64,000 nt of DNA from Thamnaconus septentrionalis (GCA_009823395.1 CM020511.1:14416001-14480000), one strand, 5' to 3'; shown: positions 35,711 through 49,063, counted from the stretch's first letter. The notes: generated from the letters alone by a model not told the origin. Made by a program: numbers and translations.

Positions 35711-37783
35711 CCCCCCTTCCCTTTCTCTACATCCATCCCTCCATCCTCCCTCCTCACAATGTGTTTGTCCTCCACCCCCCTTCTCCTCCCCCGCCGCCCC
35801 CCATCCCCCGCTCACGCTCACATGATTTAATGATTAATTATGGATGTGAGTTTGAGAATAAAAGCTTTTTCGCTAATCAAAATGAAATTTCTCCCCCCAT
35901 TCCTGTAATTACAGTGTGAAGATGATGTTGCCGATGTCTTTTTGTTGCCAAGGCCGGGCCGGTGCACTGATCTGAGGTCTGTCAAGGCGGATGAAATGAA
36001 TAGTCGGGACATAATGGCTTCAGAATTTAAGAAAAAAATAATAATAAAAGAAGAGGAGGCAAAATCAGTGGAGAAATGAAGTCACGGATGAACGAACTGG
36101 GTTGAGGATAAAGACGAACACAGACAAAGGAAACAGATTTAGACAGCAATGGGAGAAGTCAGAGGACAAGACAGGACTTGGGGGGGGCAAGAGACTTAAA
36201 CCTTCAAACTTGACAACAATCACCACACACGACAGGAATCTTTTTTGTTATCCCAGGCTCGTCTTATAGTCAGTTCAAGTATTCAGATTAAAATTAGACG
36301 GCCTGCTCGGAAATTCTGCCTCTTCCTTCTTCCTCTTCTTCTTTTTTTGGATTTGCAAACAGTGATGAGGCCCTACGACATCTTAATCTAGTGTCAGAAT
36401 AATGGTCGTAATAGTCTTTAAAAGAAATTCCATATTAATAATGATGACATATGACAAAAAAGAAACCTTGAAAATGTTTTGAAAATGTTGGGGAAGAGAG
36501 ACTGTGAAGTTTCTTTAAATTAAATAGTATCTAAAAGTCTCATTGCAATTTTTTTTAATGGTCACTCTCTCTTCACCACTTCATTCTTCAGTCGGCCTTC
36601 TAGGATGTGTGACTGGTTTCACCAATTCTAGTTAGAATTTTTGACCAAACCCATGGCACCAAATCATGAACTGAAGCTTAATTCTGTTATCAGTTTGCAA
36701 ATTTGAACAAATAATGTATATCCAGGATTTAAAGCTAGAAAGCTGCAAACAATAAGAATCTCATCCTTCTTTGTAAACGCGTCTCACATCTCTCCACTGA
36801 TGCTTTTCAATAGCTAATGAATAGATACATATATTATTTTTCAGTAATTCTATATGGTTAAAATACACAAGTGTATTTTCTTTCCGTTTAATGCGAACAG
36901 AGTCTTTCAAACCGAACAGAACAGGTAGAAGGTTAGTTTATAATAAGGGTAATTAAGAGTTAGAGGCATTCAAAGAATATTCATAGAAGACCAGCGGCCG
37001 AAACACATTTCATTATGCACGAGCCGTATTCCCCTTATTTTTTCATTCACAACCTATAAAACAGGGTCACGTTACATCGGCCGAGAGCCGCCGCCGCTCA
37101 ACAAAGGTTTTATTCGGCGAAATCTTAATGTTTCAGTTGCGTTTGGTCAAGAAGGGACAGAGTTTTACGAACCCTCCAGTTTTACGCACGGCGAGCTCAA
37201 CGAGGGCGAGACGGTCGGAGAGCCTCAAGGACGGATTCTGCAAAAGACTGACTCGTTTCAGGTCGCGATCACCCGGTGCACACTTAACCTACTTCTCTTC
37301 CCACCACCACCACCACCACCACCATGCGTCACGTGACTGAGTGGCCCATTGTCCCCCCGCCCACTGACTCACGCTGACTCGCCAGGAGACGCTCGCTCGC
37401 TCGGGCGTCTGCTTAGCGTCGTCCCTCCGATCCTCTCCGCCGTGTTTACCGGGTATTTACCCGACGCTGATATTTATCGGCCCGGCGGCTCTATATATAG
37501 GGCCGAGGAGAGGCGGGCGCGGTGGGAGGTTGCTGCTCTCATCTCCGTGTCGGGGCTGACAGGCCTGAGAAGGCCCCTAATGAATGGCGCTTTTCATGTG
37601 TGTGTGCGTGTGTGTGTTTGTGTGTGTGTGTGTGTGACAGTATAAATATTTAGCAATATTGGAGTCGGCGCGTGATTTTACACAGATGGAGTGATTGATG
37701 GCTCATCCCCCTCCCCCCCAATCCCACCCCCACGCTGACGCCTGCCAAAGACCATTCTGGAGATGTTATATAAATCAGCGCGG

Positions 37784-37901
<118 letters not shown>

Positions 37902-38238
37902 ATCAGCATCATCTCCATCTCGCTCGCTCTTTATCTTTCACACTGCCTCCTCTGCTCCCCGCCTCTTTCCCAGCTTGTCTGCTCGCTGTCGATCCGCCCT
38001 CCGCGGCTCCGCCAATTTGCCTCACTGTTGAATTCCTATCAAATGGCGTGGCGGCGCCGACGACTCGGCGGCCCAAATCAGAGGGAAGCAGCCTGACGGG
38101 GAGCGAAGGCAGAGGAGAGCGCCGCCGCCGTCGCCGCCGTGTCGCAAACAACTCTGGTTGTTTTGTGTGTGAAGCAGCTGCTCAATCGGCGAGGATAAAC
38201 TCCTCCTACTGTTTGAACTCCACGCCGTTCTCCCACTT

Positions 38239-38273
38239 TTTTTTGCTTTTTTCCTCCAGAAAAAAGCAAAAAA
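38239..38273. repeat. 14-bp T6GCT6 / A6GCA6 hairpin
   Basis: TTTTTTGCTTTTTT at 38239-38252 and AAAAAAGCAAAAAA at 38260-38273 are exact reverse complements around CCTCCAG. Each arm is low complexity, but the GC in both is in register. Confidence 0.75.
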
Positions 38274-38333
38274 CGTAACGCTGCAGGGTGACACGGTTCC
38301 CGCGTTCATGGCCGCACCCTGATTCAAGCAGGA

Positions 38334-38349
38334 TTTGTGACATCACAAA
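38334..38349. repeat. Palindrome with TTTGTGA/TCACAAA core
   Basis: TTTGTGA and TCACAAA flank CA. The centre is the same GTGACATCAC as in the copy at 14162. Both copies are followed within about 35 bases by similar sequence containing GAACCAA or its complement TTGGTTC, which suggests a shared dispersed repeat. Confidence 0.65.
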
Positions 38350-38703
38350 CAGTTAGAGAAGTTGGTTTGGTTCAATATTGCGCACGTGGAAGCGGAACGC
38401 GGAGGAAGTAGCAGGATCAATGTGATAACAATGTCATTCATTCAAAACTCCTTGAGATGAAACGTGTGGTTTTCAAGGGTGTCCAACATAGAACATGGTT
38501 CAACACAACAAAACAGTCACAGTATAAAAAGACACAGTCACATTCAACATGCTTAAGGCTCTGCTGCAAACCCACAGTACCAACACACCAAAAATAAGTA
38601 TTAAAGTATGAATAGTACTCATTGTGAACAGTTAATAATAATACTCAAATTAGGTGCCAAAGTACTGTGTTGTGCTTAAAGAAACAAAAGAACAAACAAA
38701 CTA

Positions 38704-38707
<4 letters not shown>

Positions 38708-38753
<46 letters not shown>
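38708..38753. repeat. (GT)n microsatellite
   Basis: A GT run of about 46 bases. Confidence 0.95.
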
Positions 38754-38756
<3 letters not shown>

Positions 38757-39059
38757 CTACACAGCACAGACTTTGTGCGCATCCCAACAAACTAAAATAA
38801 AACAAGTAAATCCCAGAGTAAATGTATGAGGGCTTTAAGGGGGGATGTTGAAGATGTATTAACCTTGTAATTGCCTGTGTAAAATATGCTCCCCCGCTAA
38901 TGAAATTTCCAGCTTTAATCTGAAAAAATTGGGGAAATATCTCCCACCCTCCCCTCATTTCTTTGCCCTGTGTTTCCCGTTTAATTGCATTTAAAGCTTC
39001 AATATGGAATGCCCCCCAACCCACCACCACCACCACCAGTTTGCAGGGCGGAAGTACAA

Positions 39060-39300
39060 GCGCTGGACGGCCACATCTATTAATCTAACTGTCCTTTATC
39101 GGAATTAGCATTCAAATGTGATCGGCTCGGCCGCGCCTTCGCCCACCGCCAGCAATTCCGACAAAATCCACTCCTATGCAATAACTACAGTGATCGGCGG
39201 GGACCACCGCCTCCCCCTCGCTAGGAGGGGCATTGATTTTTATACATCCTGTAATGAGAATAATTAGTCTTTTTCCTGCCCTCCTTTCATCCATCACCTC
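39060..39300. promoter_or_regulatory. Candidate conserved noncoding element
   Basis: Contains TCTATTAATCTAACTG, GGAATTAGCATTCAAATG, ACTCCTATGCAATAAC and GAGAATAATTAGTC within 240 unique bases. The density of homeodomain and POU-like cores is high for this window. Confidence 0.38.
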
Positions 39301-40139
39301 ACCCAGCTGGAGATCCGTTCTCCGTGCAGAGGACGCGCCCGCGCCCCCTTTATATGCAAACGCACGGCGGACTCGCGGGCGAGCGCCTTTTTGTGCCGGA
39401 GGCCGAAAAGCAAAGAAGTTGGAACAAAGCAGGTAAATACACTGAGCCATGTAAGGGAGCACCTGCCTTTCATTTTAAGCATGAAACGCCCAGTCGGGTC
39501 ACCGAGGAGCTCGGGTTCGCTCGTAAACTTTAACAAAGAACTTCTGGCGAAGCTCGCGGGTCCCAGCTGGTATATCATGCTGCGTTTCAGTGCACCCTGT
39601 AAATCCCCCACTCCTATTTTGTGTTGAAATACGCAGGCCTCATACGTCACCCTTGAACCGAGGACTCGGCGTCAGAAATGAACTCCCAAGATCTCAGCAA
39701 CATCCTTGTGGCTGTTTGACGTTTTTGTTAATTCCGCAAATCAATCAAAATAAGAGGATTTGTTTCCCTTCACGACTCAAAAACAATGATTTTTTTGGGG
39801 GGGGTTCTGTTCAAGTTCAAACCTTTTTAAAAGTGATCGCATGGGTTGATCGAACACTTCCTAGGGAAGACCGGTCATACTTTGAAGAGGTTAAAAGCTA
39901 TTTAGCTACTTTTTGAAACGAAGTTCTAACTTTTAAAACCTTTACAATCGAATCATTTGCATGAATTTTCTTGGCAGGCACAGACAAAAAGAACAGAAAT
40001 TGATTTTCACCACTTTGTGCGTGAGACCATCGAGTAACAGTTGGTAATACACAAAACCGCTCGAGGATGAAGTCCTCCCCAATGGTGAAACTTCAGAACG
40101 AGGTGAAAAACGTGAAAAGCGGCAAGTGCTGAGTCGGAC

Positions 40140-40542
40140 AACATTTCCAGGTGAGCTGGCCCTTTAACTGCAGCGACTCACCAGCGGCCGACGCTCCCGA
40201 AAAAACTTTTAACGGCCGGGAATTTTCCTCAATTTCAATAAAAGGTTTACACCCGCACCCGGCCGGCGACAGGCTCTAATTGATGCGGCGGGATGGAGTG
40301 ACCGCACTCCGCATCGGCCGCGCGCCGCTGTTAACATGCGTCATAAAAAGTGTGAAAACACAATAAAAGCCTCACATCCGGCCATTAAGACGCTTTAATT
40401 TCCGTCAGGCGGGCGGGACGGCGGCGAGGAGGCTCTCGCCTCGTAAAGCGGCTGATTGACAGGGTGATTTGTGACTGACTGACTGGATAAGTGGCTGGAG
40501 CTGCTTTTCTCCGGGCAGCAGCAGTTTGTAGCCCTGTGTATG

Positions 40543-40578
<36 letters not shown>

Positions 40579-43060
40579 CGCGAGCGAGCGTGACGTCAGG
40601 TCCTATTTCAGCCGCGCCTGGTGAGGAATGAAGCGTCTCCGCGAGTCCATTTCTCTTGCCGCGCCGCCTGAGCCTTACTTACCCTAATGATGTATAATAG
40701 CCTGCAACTACACTTAACCTGAGCATTACTGTGGCAAAGACGGAGTGGGGAGGCGGGCGCGCGCACGTGCACGCGCGGCAGGTCTAGCTTTTTTGTTCCA
40801 CGGGACGCTGTTTACCAGAGGCTGCGAGACGAGAATCCGTCAAATCAAAGTCGTCGGCCGCGTCTTCGTCTCCTCTCTCTGATCGCCCCTGCTGACTCAT
40901 GCTGTCGCCGCAAGCTAAACGACACAAGCTGCGTAGCAGCAGCAGCAGCAGCAGCAGCCGCCGCCGCATCTGTTGTCTCTTAATTACGCTCATTTTCTAC
41001 CGCACGTACAGTGCGTTGGTAGGAGTTTGGGGAAGTGAATACGGACTCCTTTTAACCTCCTTCTCTGCGTTCATCGGCGACGTCGAGCTGCTAACGGACG
41101 GACTGGCGCGCGCTGAAGGCGACCGCGCGTGCACGAGCGCAGGACAGGTCGGAGACAGAGGAGAGACAGTAAATGACAGAGTCACGTGACGCGGCTACTG
41201 TATGAAACCCCAGATCGAATCAATAGGAGCGAGGAGGACGCCAGGCGCCAGCCGGAGGGTCACCGCTCATCACTCAGGTCAGCAGCCCAGCGCCGGCCGT
41301 GTGCACGCACACACACACACACACAGCGCCGGGCCGGGCCGCATTACGAGACGGGGGACTGCGAGGCGGTGGAGGATGGGTCAGAGAGAGGTTGAGGCAC
41401 ATAGCAACAGAGGAGGAGGGGGATCGATGGGAGAGATTGAAGGAGCTCCGTAATACCAGGAGGAGTCACGGATGTCCAGACCGCAGCTGAGCGAGGGGAG
41501 GGGTCAGGAGGGTTAAAACAGCACCGCACCGCAGGGGTGGGTGGAGGGCTGGGAGGTGGAGGGAGGAGAGGGGAGTGAAGGAGGAGGCATCGACGGGCCC
41601 GTAAAAAAAACAAAGTGGGAGGAGGAGGAACGACGGAACTGACTGATTCCGATACTTGTCGCGGTCGATGGTCGACCGCCGAGCGTCGCCACGGTGCGGG
41701 CGGGGGGGTGGGGTGGTGGTGGGAAGGTGTGTGTGTGTGTGTGTGTGGGTGTGAGGGGAGGGACCGGATATAAAAAAAACTGAGCCGGGGTCGCAGCAGC
41801 TGGGAGGCCAGCCAGCTTTTCCCGTACGCTGTTAGCGGCGTTCCAGACGCTGCAAAAAGAGAAAAAAAAGAATAGAAAAAAAAAAAAGGCAGCGGTGGGG
41901 AGGGGGGAGGGGTTTGGGAGGAGGAGAAACGGACGGAGCCTGGTGGCATTTAGCCCTGCACCGTAATGACACGCAGAGCCGGGGAGCAGAAACAGGCACG
42001 GTTATTGAATTATTGAAGGTGCACGGCGAGGTATAAATCTGCCACGGAGATGCCACGGTGCTGTAATACACACACACACGCACGCACACACACACACAAG
42101 CAGAGGCGCAGACACGGGGCGGCGAGGCTGGCGTGACGGCTGCTTGCGAGGCTCTGACTCGCTGACCTTGACGCTGTTAAAACAAGCTCTCCGTCAGCTT
42201 TTCCCGCAGAAAAACCCCCCTTCGCCTCCTCGCGAGGGCCGGAAGGAGCGAGCGGGACGCACGGGGCGGAGGTGGGGGAGGAAGAGGAGGGGGAGGAGGA
42301 GGAGCAGGAGGAGCAGCGGGAGAGGGCGCGCCGCGCTGACGTCGCCATCGCAGCGACTCCATCAATTTCCCTCCAGCTTGTGGGGCGAAATAATGAAATA
42401 ATAAAAGCGAGGAGGGAGACTAGCGACCTGCGCCACGCAGCAGCGGGCGAGATTAGAAACTCTGCCAGACCGCAGACAAACAAACAAACCTCAGCGCCGG
42501 GAAGCCACGACACGCGCGCAGATTAAAAAAGGGGGGAAGCGGCCGCGAGTCCGTACCTGCGTGCGAGGGAGGAGCCGCGCGATCGTCCGGCAATTACTGA
42601 TGTTTATCGGCCGAATAAGAGGAAGCGGATCGTCGCTGCGCGCACGCACGATAATCGCCTTCCGGCGTTTTTTCGTCACGCGGGCCGACACATTTTTATT
42701 TCCGCCATTACATCCGTATCTAAGTTCAGATAGGTGGGAGGCACCCTCCTCCCCCTTCCCCTCCCCCATCGCCTCCCACCTGCAGCAAAAACCTGCCGTG
42801 TGAGGTTTTAAACGCGGCTGCGTTCGGAAGCACTTTCACGCGTTTGAACTACTTCACGTATGAACTGCGCACATACGTACGTACGTATGTATGTATGTGG
42901 GCGGCATGTGCACGCCGGGGGTGAGAGCGCGCACGTGCGGCGAGCCCTGCCCCGGCGCGTGTAGCCGAGGGGGGCACTCCTCTTATTAACATCATCAGTC
43001 TGCATCATTACTGGGCTGCCTGGGCCGGGCAGCAGGTGCTATCAGAGTGCCAGGGTTACA
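40140..43060. other. CpG-rich, GC-rich stretch (possible CpG island)
   Basis: CpG dinucleotides become frequent here, with CGCGCGC and GCGCGCACGTGCACGCGC blocks, many GC boxes and GGA-rich tracts. A TATA-like GGATATAAAAAAAACTG lies at 41766. At 40200-40420 is a unique block with GACAGGCTCTAATTGATGCG and CACAATAAAAGCCTC. It could mark an alternative promoter or a regulatory island, but no convincing first exon was seen on either strand. Long frames in it are Arg/Glu or Ser/Pro low complexity. Confidence 0.4.
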
Positions 43061-44029
43061 AACGACCACGGGATTGGAATACACACACACACACACATAC
43101 ACAGGTAGTGGCGCAGGCACAAAAACACACAGAGCGACTGAGGAGCCCCCCTCTTAGAGCCCCAGCAGGGATGTGCTGCGTCCGTGTCTATCTGTTATCC
43201 AGTGCGTTCGGCGCTCGGCGTCCCGGCCGCTTCTCAAAGAGGTGGAGGACGGACTCCATCCATTCTCCTGACAAGAGGCCGGCAGTGGAGGCTGCAAGCT
43301 TAGTGCTAGAGCAAGCTCAGGTTACCAACCCCCCCCAACATCCCGAACAAACCAAGTAGAACATGCACGCAGCACAAAGCGCGGGCGAGCTCAGGTGAAA
43401 TGAAAGAGGAAAAAATCGGGCGCGAGGCCGTTTCAAGAAAAACAAGGATGTCTTGTGGCAGATACAAAGTGGCCACATGAAAAATTCAAATTGTCGCCCG
43501 GTTTTGATTCATGCTAAGCGCAGCCAGGCTCATTCCCTTCGTGTGTGAGCAGTTGAACTCCCAGCACCACCCACAGGTGAAGAGGTGGTGTCGGCCTGTA
43601 ATAACTTGGCATATGGGACCTAATAGTCCTAATAACTTAGATTATGTCTGATAATGTGTATTGTACTACTGGGAATTTGTATTTAAAAAATGTCAACAAG
43701 TAACATACTTAAAAAACTCCAAACAAGGTGAACAACCATTCACCAGAGTGAGACCAATTCTTCGCAGAATGTTACGGTGACAAGCAACCGCAGTCCTACA
43801 GCTTATAGTTACAAAAACTTTTTTATTTTGAGGCTCAGAAGATGTGAAATGAAAGAAGGGGAACAACAGCAAAGGTCCTGCTGTCACATATCAGCTTCAG
43901 TTCAACTGTTTCCAGGATCTATTCAACACGGTCGCGGTCGCTGGTTCGCACTCAGCCACTGCAAACAGAAAAAGTTTAGCGAGATTTGAAACCAAAAAAA
44001 ATAAAATAAAAAAGTGCACGTGCATGTGT

Positions 44030-44031
44030 GT

Positions 44032-44067
<36 letters not shown>

Positions 44068-44196
44068 TCGCGCGTGTGATTTGCCGTCACTGTATTTCAG
44101 CAGATGGAAATGCAAACATTGATGTGTGTGTATGTGTGTGTGTGTGTCTGTGCACAAAGTGAAAACACTCACACACACACACACACACACACACAG
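44030..44196. repeat. (GT)n then (CA)n arrays in inverted arrangement
   Basis: GT-rich DNA at 44027-44065 and 44121-44147 is followed by CA at 44170-44195. The two could pair as an imperfect hairpin about 150 bases long. Confidence 0.85.
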
Positions 44197-44539
44197 ACGC
44201 GATGCAAAGTACCGGCGTGATCTCACCAAGCCGAGCGCGCTCAGCGCTCAGCTGCTCTATTGACAGACGGACATGGACCCCGGCGAACTAAACGCTGATA
44301 AAGTGCCTCGGCGTTATGATGGCATGAAACCGGAGAACGGTAATAAAAGCTACATGGACGGACGGACGGGGGGGGACCGGCCCGTTTCTCAGGCGCCGCG
44401 GTGGCACCAGCCGTGACACCAAAGATGTGTCAAAGACAACAGACGCTCAATACAGCGACTGGCTGCGCCGCTGCTCCTCCCGCCGCCGCCTGTCGTGGAT
44501 CATGTAGCCGACCCTCCTCCTCCCCCCACCCAGTCGGTC

Positions 44540-44690
44540 CAAGACGTGCACATTGATCTGGCACTGACGAATCATTTCGCATCAGGCCGGCGCTGCTCTT
44601 TGCGGCATCAAGGGCAATCAGCCGGACGGCCTAAATTTAACTCCGACTAACGCCGAGTCATCGCGCTTCAATCACTCCAGTTCGCTCTCA
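44540..44690. promoter_or_regulatory. Candidate conserved noncoding block
   Basis: Unique sequence with CACATTGATCTGGCACTGAC, CATCAAGGGCAATCAGCC and GCGCTTCAATCACTCC. It has no simple repeat or credible frame. Confidence 0.28.
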
Positions 44691-44999
44691 AACAGAAGGC
44701 CGACCTGATGGCGGGGGAGGAAACTGAGCTCTTCACTGGAAAAAATAAATAGATAACATAAATGGAGCAACATTTGAAGGATGTGGTTAAAAAAAAAAAA
44801 GAGGAGATGGATTAAAAAAAAAAAAAAAAAAACTGAAGTAGGAAAAACAATTTTCGTCGGAGGATAGTCAACCAGCGTTCAACCAGCCACTTACAGCAAG
44901 TCAGAGCAGATATCGGTGCAATACTGAATAAATCAGCATTAGACCGATATTGATTTGCATGCAATCCAATAAAAAGAATTGGAGCTCTGCACAAGCAAA

Positions 45000-47900
45000 A
45001 ATGATAAATAAATAAGAGATTTGCGGCCTGGGCAGGGGGGATAGATTTGTTTCTTTAATATCAAAGCTTAGGCAGAAATTAATGTGCCCGGTTAGTTAGT
45101 GCTGTTAATTGGGCATGCAAAATTAAAATGTAAACGTCACTGGCAGACGGGAACGCGGGGGGGAAGCGGGCGTTTGACCTAACGGAGCGTGCTTCTCTTC
45201 TCTCTCTGCTTCAAGTGTCTCCAAAACTAATAATAATAAAAAAAAAAATATATATATATATAAGAACCCTCTCACAAATCCCTCCGTGAAGCCCTCCACA
45301 TGAACTGTCACATTAATAACACTGCGCTCGTATTCAAATTTTCTGTCGAAAAAGCTAAAGAAAGATTGAATGCCCCAGCCGTCGCGTGGCCAAAGATTGA
45401 AGACGTGTCTCATTGACATTGTTAAAAGTTTATGAAAATATATGAATTCTCAAACGTGGCGGGCCTGCCGCGCAGCTCCACTCCCGACACTTCTGTTAGA
45501 GAGCGCGGCTTTTAATCAAAATGATTGAATACCGCAAGTTTGGATTCAGGGATTTTAATAGAGGACGGATAAAGTGTCACGGTCCAGAACTAGAAAAGCC
45601 TACACGGGATCACACATGCATGCATAAAAACCTTGTCCGCAATTTTCTTTTCTTTTCTATTTTTTTTTTTCAGAAGAAGAAAAAAATACACCTCATTGGT
45701 TAGTGTCCCGTTTTGCTCTCTGACGGAGGAGCTGGTGCAAGTTTCCTGTGGCGCTGCCAGTCTTTGGGCTCTTTTCTGAAGCTGTTTTCTGGGGACGCAT
45801 GTCAGTAACTTGTGCAACGTGTGCACGCAGTTGCGCATGCACGTGCACGGATGCCACGTGCACTCAAACGGTGGTACGTGTGCAACTGCACGCATGCGCA
45901 CATTAAAAGTGGACATATAGCAACAGCTGCAGACAATGCTGCATGAAAAGACCGAATGAGTGACACGGAGTCATGTTTTTGTCTTTCTCTTTCTGTGTGT
46001 GTGCGTGTGTGTGTTCATTTTAGGTGGCAAATCTTCAATAATCTGCACAAAATTTGTTTTAGCAGGATTTTTTTTTCAGAGTAACAGACAGTTTTTCCGT
46101 TATACACAGGACCTGTATTGTTATCGGTATCATGAAATGAGTGAAAATCAGTGGTGTGGCTCACTAGTTGCAAGTCTTAGTCAGCACATTTCTGTGTTCT
46201 GATGTTTTTTGCTGCATGTGTTAATGGCCTGGATTATATTGGCTTAATCTATGTTTCCTTTTCCGTTGCTATTTTTTGCAAGATAATATCTCTGCATGTG
46301 CAAACACGCTGGTGCTTTTACCATATTCAGTTTTTTGCACCTCAATGCCTGATCTCAGGCGTCAGGCAGTTGTTGAATAATTGGTGTACAATCCGGTACT
46401 GTTCTGCTGTTTACACACCCATTCGTGTGGCCTGCTGAAAAGGTTATTGTCCGCCTGTAGATGACTTCAGAGACAATGTACACAACCTGCTATACTACCA
46501 GGCAGTCACCCAGTTGTGCTCATTTTCAATGAATGGAAATGACACAGAATGCAAAATAGGCATATGATAAATTAAAATAGGCAAATATAGAATTAATAAC
46601 AAAAGGCAATAAAACAGTGGGAAATATGCTGCACTTTTGCAGAGAAAACTAACAGACAGATAAAATTGCCCTGAAAAGAAACCCTTTGAAAATTTGCAAT
46701 AGGTTGCGTGCACGTGAAGACGTCAGCCTTGAGAGCGTGCGCTGACTGACATGTGAATACAGCGTGCTGCCTCGTATTACCGCCGCAAGCAGGTGGTGTT
46801 TTCCTCTCACTCCGGGAGGCTCCTCAAACAAAGTGCTTTTAGCGTCAACTTATCAATCTCAGCTGCGAAGGCACTAACAGCTGGGCGGGGGGTGGGGGGG
46901 CAGGTGGGTGAGGGGAAGGAGAGGGGTTAGGGGGGGCAGGTTGTTGCCAGGAGAGCACAGTGGGTGGTGACTCTTGTACCGGTTTATGTGCACGAGTCGC
47001 GCGTTAAGGGGATCCAGGTGAGAGGCGAGGCAGAGCCGCTGTGCTGAGCCGCAGCTGGGTGGAGGCGGTGCAGGGGGCGGTGCAGGGGGCAGTGCAGGGG
47101 GTGGAGCAGAGCGCTCGCTCCAAGGCAGCTACAATGAGGATTGGTGGTTTCGGAGTTTTGCGGTGGTCAGTCAGTGGTCGATTATCCTGGACATGGATGA
47201 GAATTGGCCAACGCAGCTGCTCCGAGCTTTTCTGATGTATTAACAATGAAATCTACTCTGTTAGATTTGAAATCTGCACTTTATTGGGCTGTTTTGTATT
47301 GAATATTGATCGGCTTTTGTTACACCTAATCGTATTAATTTATTTTTTTGCACCGAGCAACAAAAAAGAACACCTATTGGATTAAATGTCATAGTATCAT
47401 AGGAGCTGCACCCACAGTAACATAAACGCCATCGTTTAGCCTCCGAGCGACGTGCCGCACTTGGCATTTAACTAATTTCGATTGATGGCGATGTGAGATC
47501 AGGTGAAAGGGCCTTCTTATTAATATTAATGACGTTTCTGACTGCGTTCGCTGTTACATATCAGTCTTTTCTTCAATTGTCTGTGCTGTACTGCCTTTAC
47601 CTTTCGTAGTAAAAAAGAAATGAACAAAAAATGCTTTTGAACAAGAAGCAAAACTGATGTTATGTTGGTGAAATGATGCACATTCAAGGTAACAGAAGAA
47701 GTAAAAAATGCCGCAAATGCAAAACAGAAGAGGAGGAATCCCTCATATTCTTTGGAGGTCTGCTGTCCAAAAACATTTGGCCAGCTGCCTCCCTCCTCGC
47801 GGAGGGTCGGGAGAAGTAAAGCAAGTGGTCTGTTTTATCGGAATCAAACTTTAGCCGAAGATTTACTGGACTCTCTGAGTCACGTTCTCCCGGTCACGAG

Positions 47901-48429
47901 CAGCGGAAGGAAACGGAGCGTTTGATGTATAAGTGATGAAAAAAAAAAAAAAAGAAAAAAAAAAAAAGACGGGCACCCGGACCAATTTTCTCGAGAGACG
48001 TCAACACGGTGCCAGAGCTTCAGGTGGGGGTTGGGGGGTAGGGGGAGGGTACGACAACCCAGCAGTGGTGGTCGGCGGTGAGGGGTGGAGTGATGGTGGT
48101 AGAGGGGGCGTGGGGGTAGTTTAAGTCCATCAATGACGAGCGAGCGGCGCTTGTAAATCCCGGCGGTGACAGGTGGGCTCGGGTTTGAAGCCAATCCCGT
48201 GAATGATGGGGGGAGAGACGCAGGCAAATCCATCCACATCAAAGCCCCCCCGCCTCCTTCCTTCCCTCCTCAAAGGGGGCCGCCGAGTCACAGCTATCAC
48301 TCTCTCCCCTTCCGCCTCAACCTGCAACCCCCCCCCCCACCCCCCCCGCTGCCGCCGCGCCTCTTTATTCGGCATTTCATTATCTCCGCCACGAGAAATA
48401 AAAAAAAGAGGGACTTGAGGTGGGGGCGT
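45000..48429. other. Noncoding DNA
   Basis: Holds a cluster of CACGTG-type sites at 45800-45905, the minisatellite at 47065 and G/C-rich low complexity from 48000. The long AT-rich part (45920-46700) shows no feature I can name. Confidence 0.5.
47065..47108 (+). repeat. Short minisatellite, GGTGCAGGGGGC unit
   Basis: Three to four copies of a 12-base unit (GGTGCAGGGGGC, AGTGCAGGGGGT and similar) run in tandem. They are GC-rich and slightly diverged. Confidence 0.7.
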
Positions 48430-48461
48430 GGGGGGGTTGGGGGGTTGGGGGGTTGGGGGGG
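48430..48461 (+). repeat. G-quadruplex-forming tract, (GGGGGGTT)n
   Basis: Four G-runs of 6-7 bases (48430-48436, 48439-48444, 48447-48452, 48455-48461) are separated by TT. This meets the usual four-run, short-loop rule for a very stable G-quadruplex. The complement is the C-rich i-motif strand. Confidence 0.8.
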
Positions 48462-48893
48462 TCTTGGAGAGGTTTTCAAATCCAGTGAAGCCTGTCACAT
48501 TACAAAAAAACACGGCGCTTTAAACTAAATGTGAAATATCAGTAATTGAGGCCATAAATCCAACTGTTGGGGCCCCTCCCCTCCCCTCCCTCGCCTTATA
48601 CCCACCCACGCGCGCGTAGGTACTCACCCAACACGCACGCACTCGCGCTGGTCTCTTGATTTTGTAACCGGGCCTTTTGATGAGCGGTAAATTGGAAATT
48701 ATTTCGCGTTGTAGTGCCGCCCCGAAACGTCTTCCCATTACCATGCGTCACTCAGCGCTGACAGTGGAATTACTCATCTGTCAATCCGGCTATCAAAGCG
48801 GGAGGAGGAGGAAGAGGAGGCGAGGAGGAGGAGGAGGGGGTGGGGCGCACTCGAGGAGTTAGATTGATCAATAAAAAGCCTGAGTGTGTGCGC

Positions 48894-48898
<5 letters not shown>

Positions 48899-48946
<48 letters not shown>

Positions 48947-49063
48947 GCCGGCGTCGTAATGCTTCGTGGTATCTAGTTGTCACCATTACCCTCCTCCTGA
49001 GTGTTCTTATTACTGTGCGTGCACGTTGAGTGTGTGTGTCTGTGTGTGTGTGTGTGTGTGTGT
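48899..49063. repeat. Two (TG)n arrays
   Basis: TG runs at 48899-48942 and about 49029-49063. Confidence 0.95.

Larger units (their letters stand above)
31966..37127. other. Noncoding DNA
   Basis: Contains the GT arrays at 33259-33423, GCAC repeats near 34650, C-rich tracts at 35700-35815 and a long AT-rich stretch (36000-37050) in which I see nothing specific. Confidence 0.5.

Noticed and set aside
42010..42513. 167-codon minus-strand frame in the CpG-rich stretch
   Set aside because: The start looks signal-like but the remainder is Ser/Pro/Arg low complexity from GGA and GCG tracts; no family resemblance.
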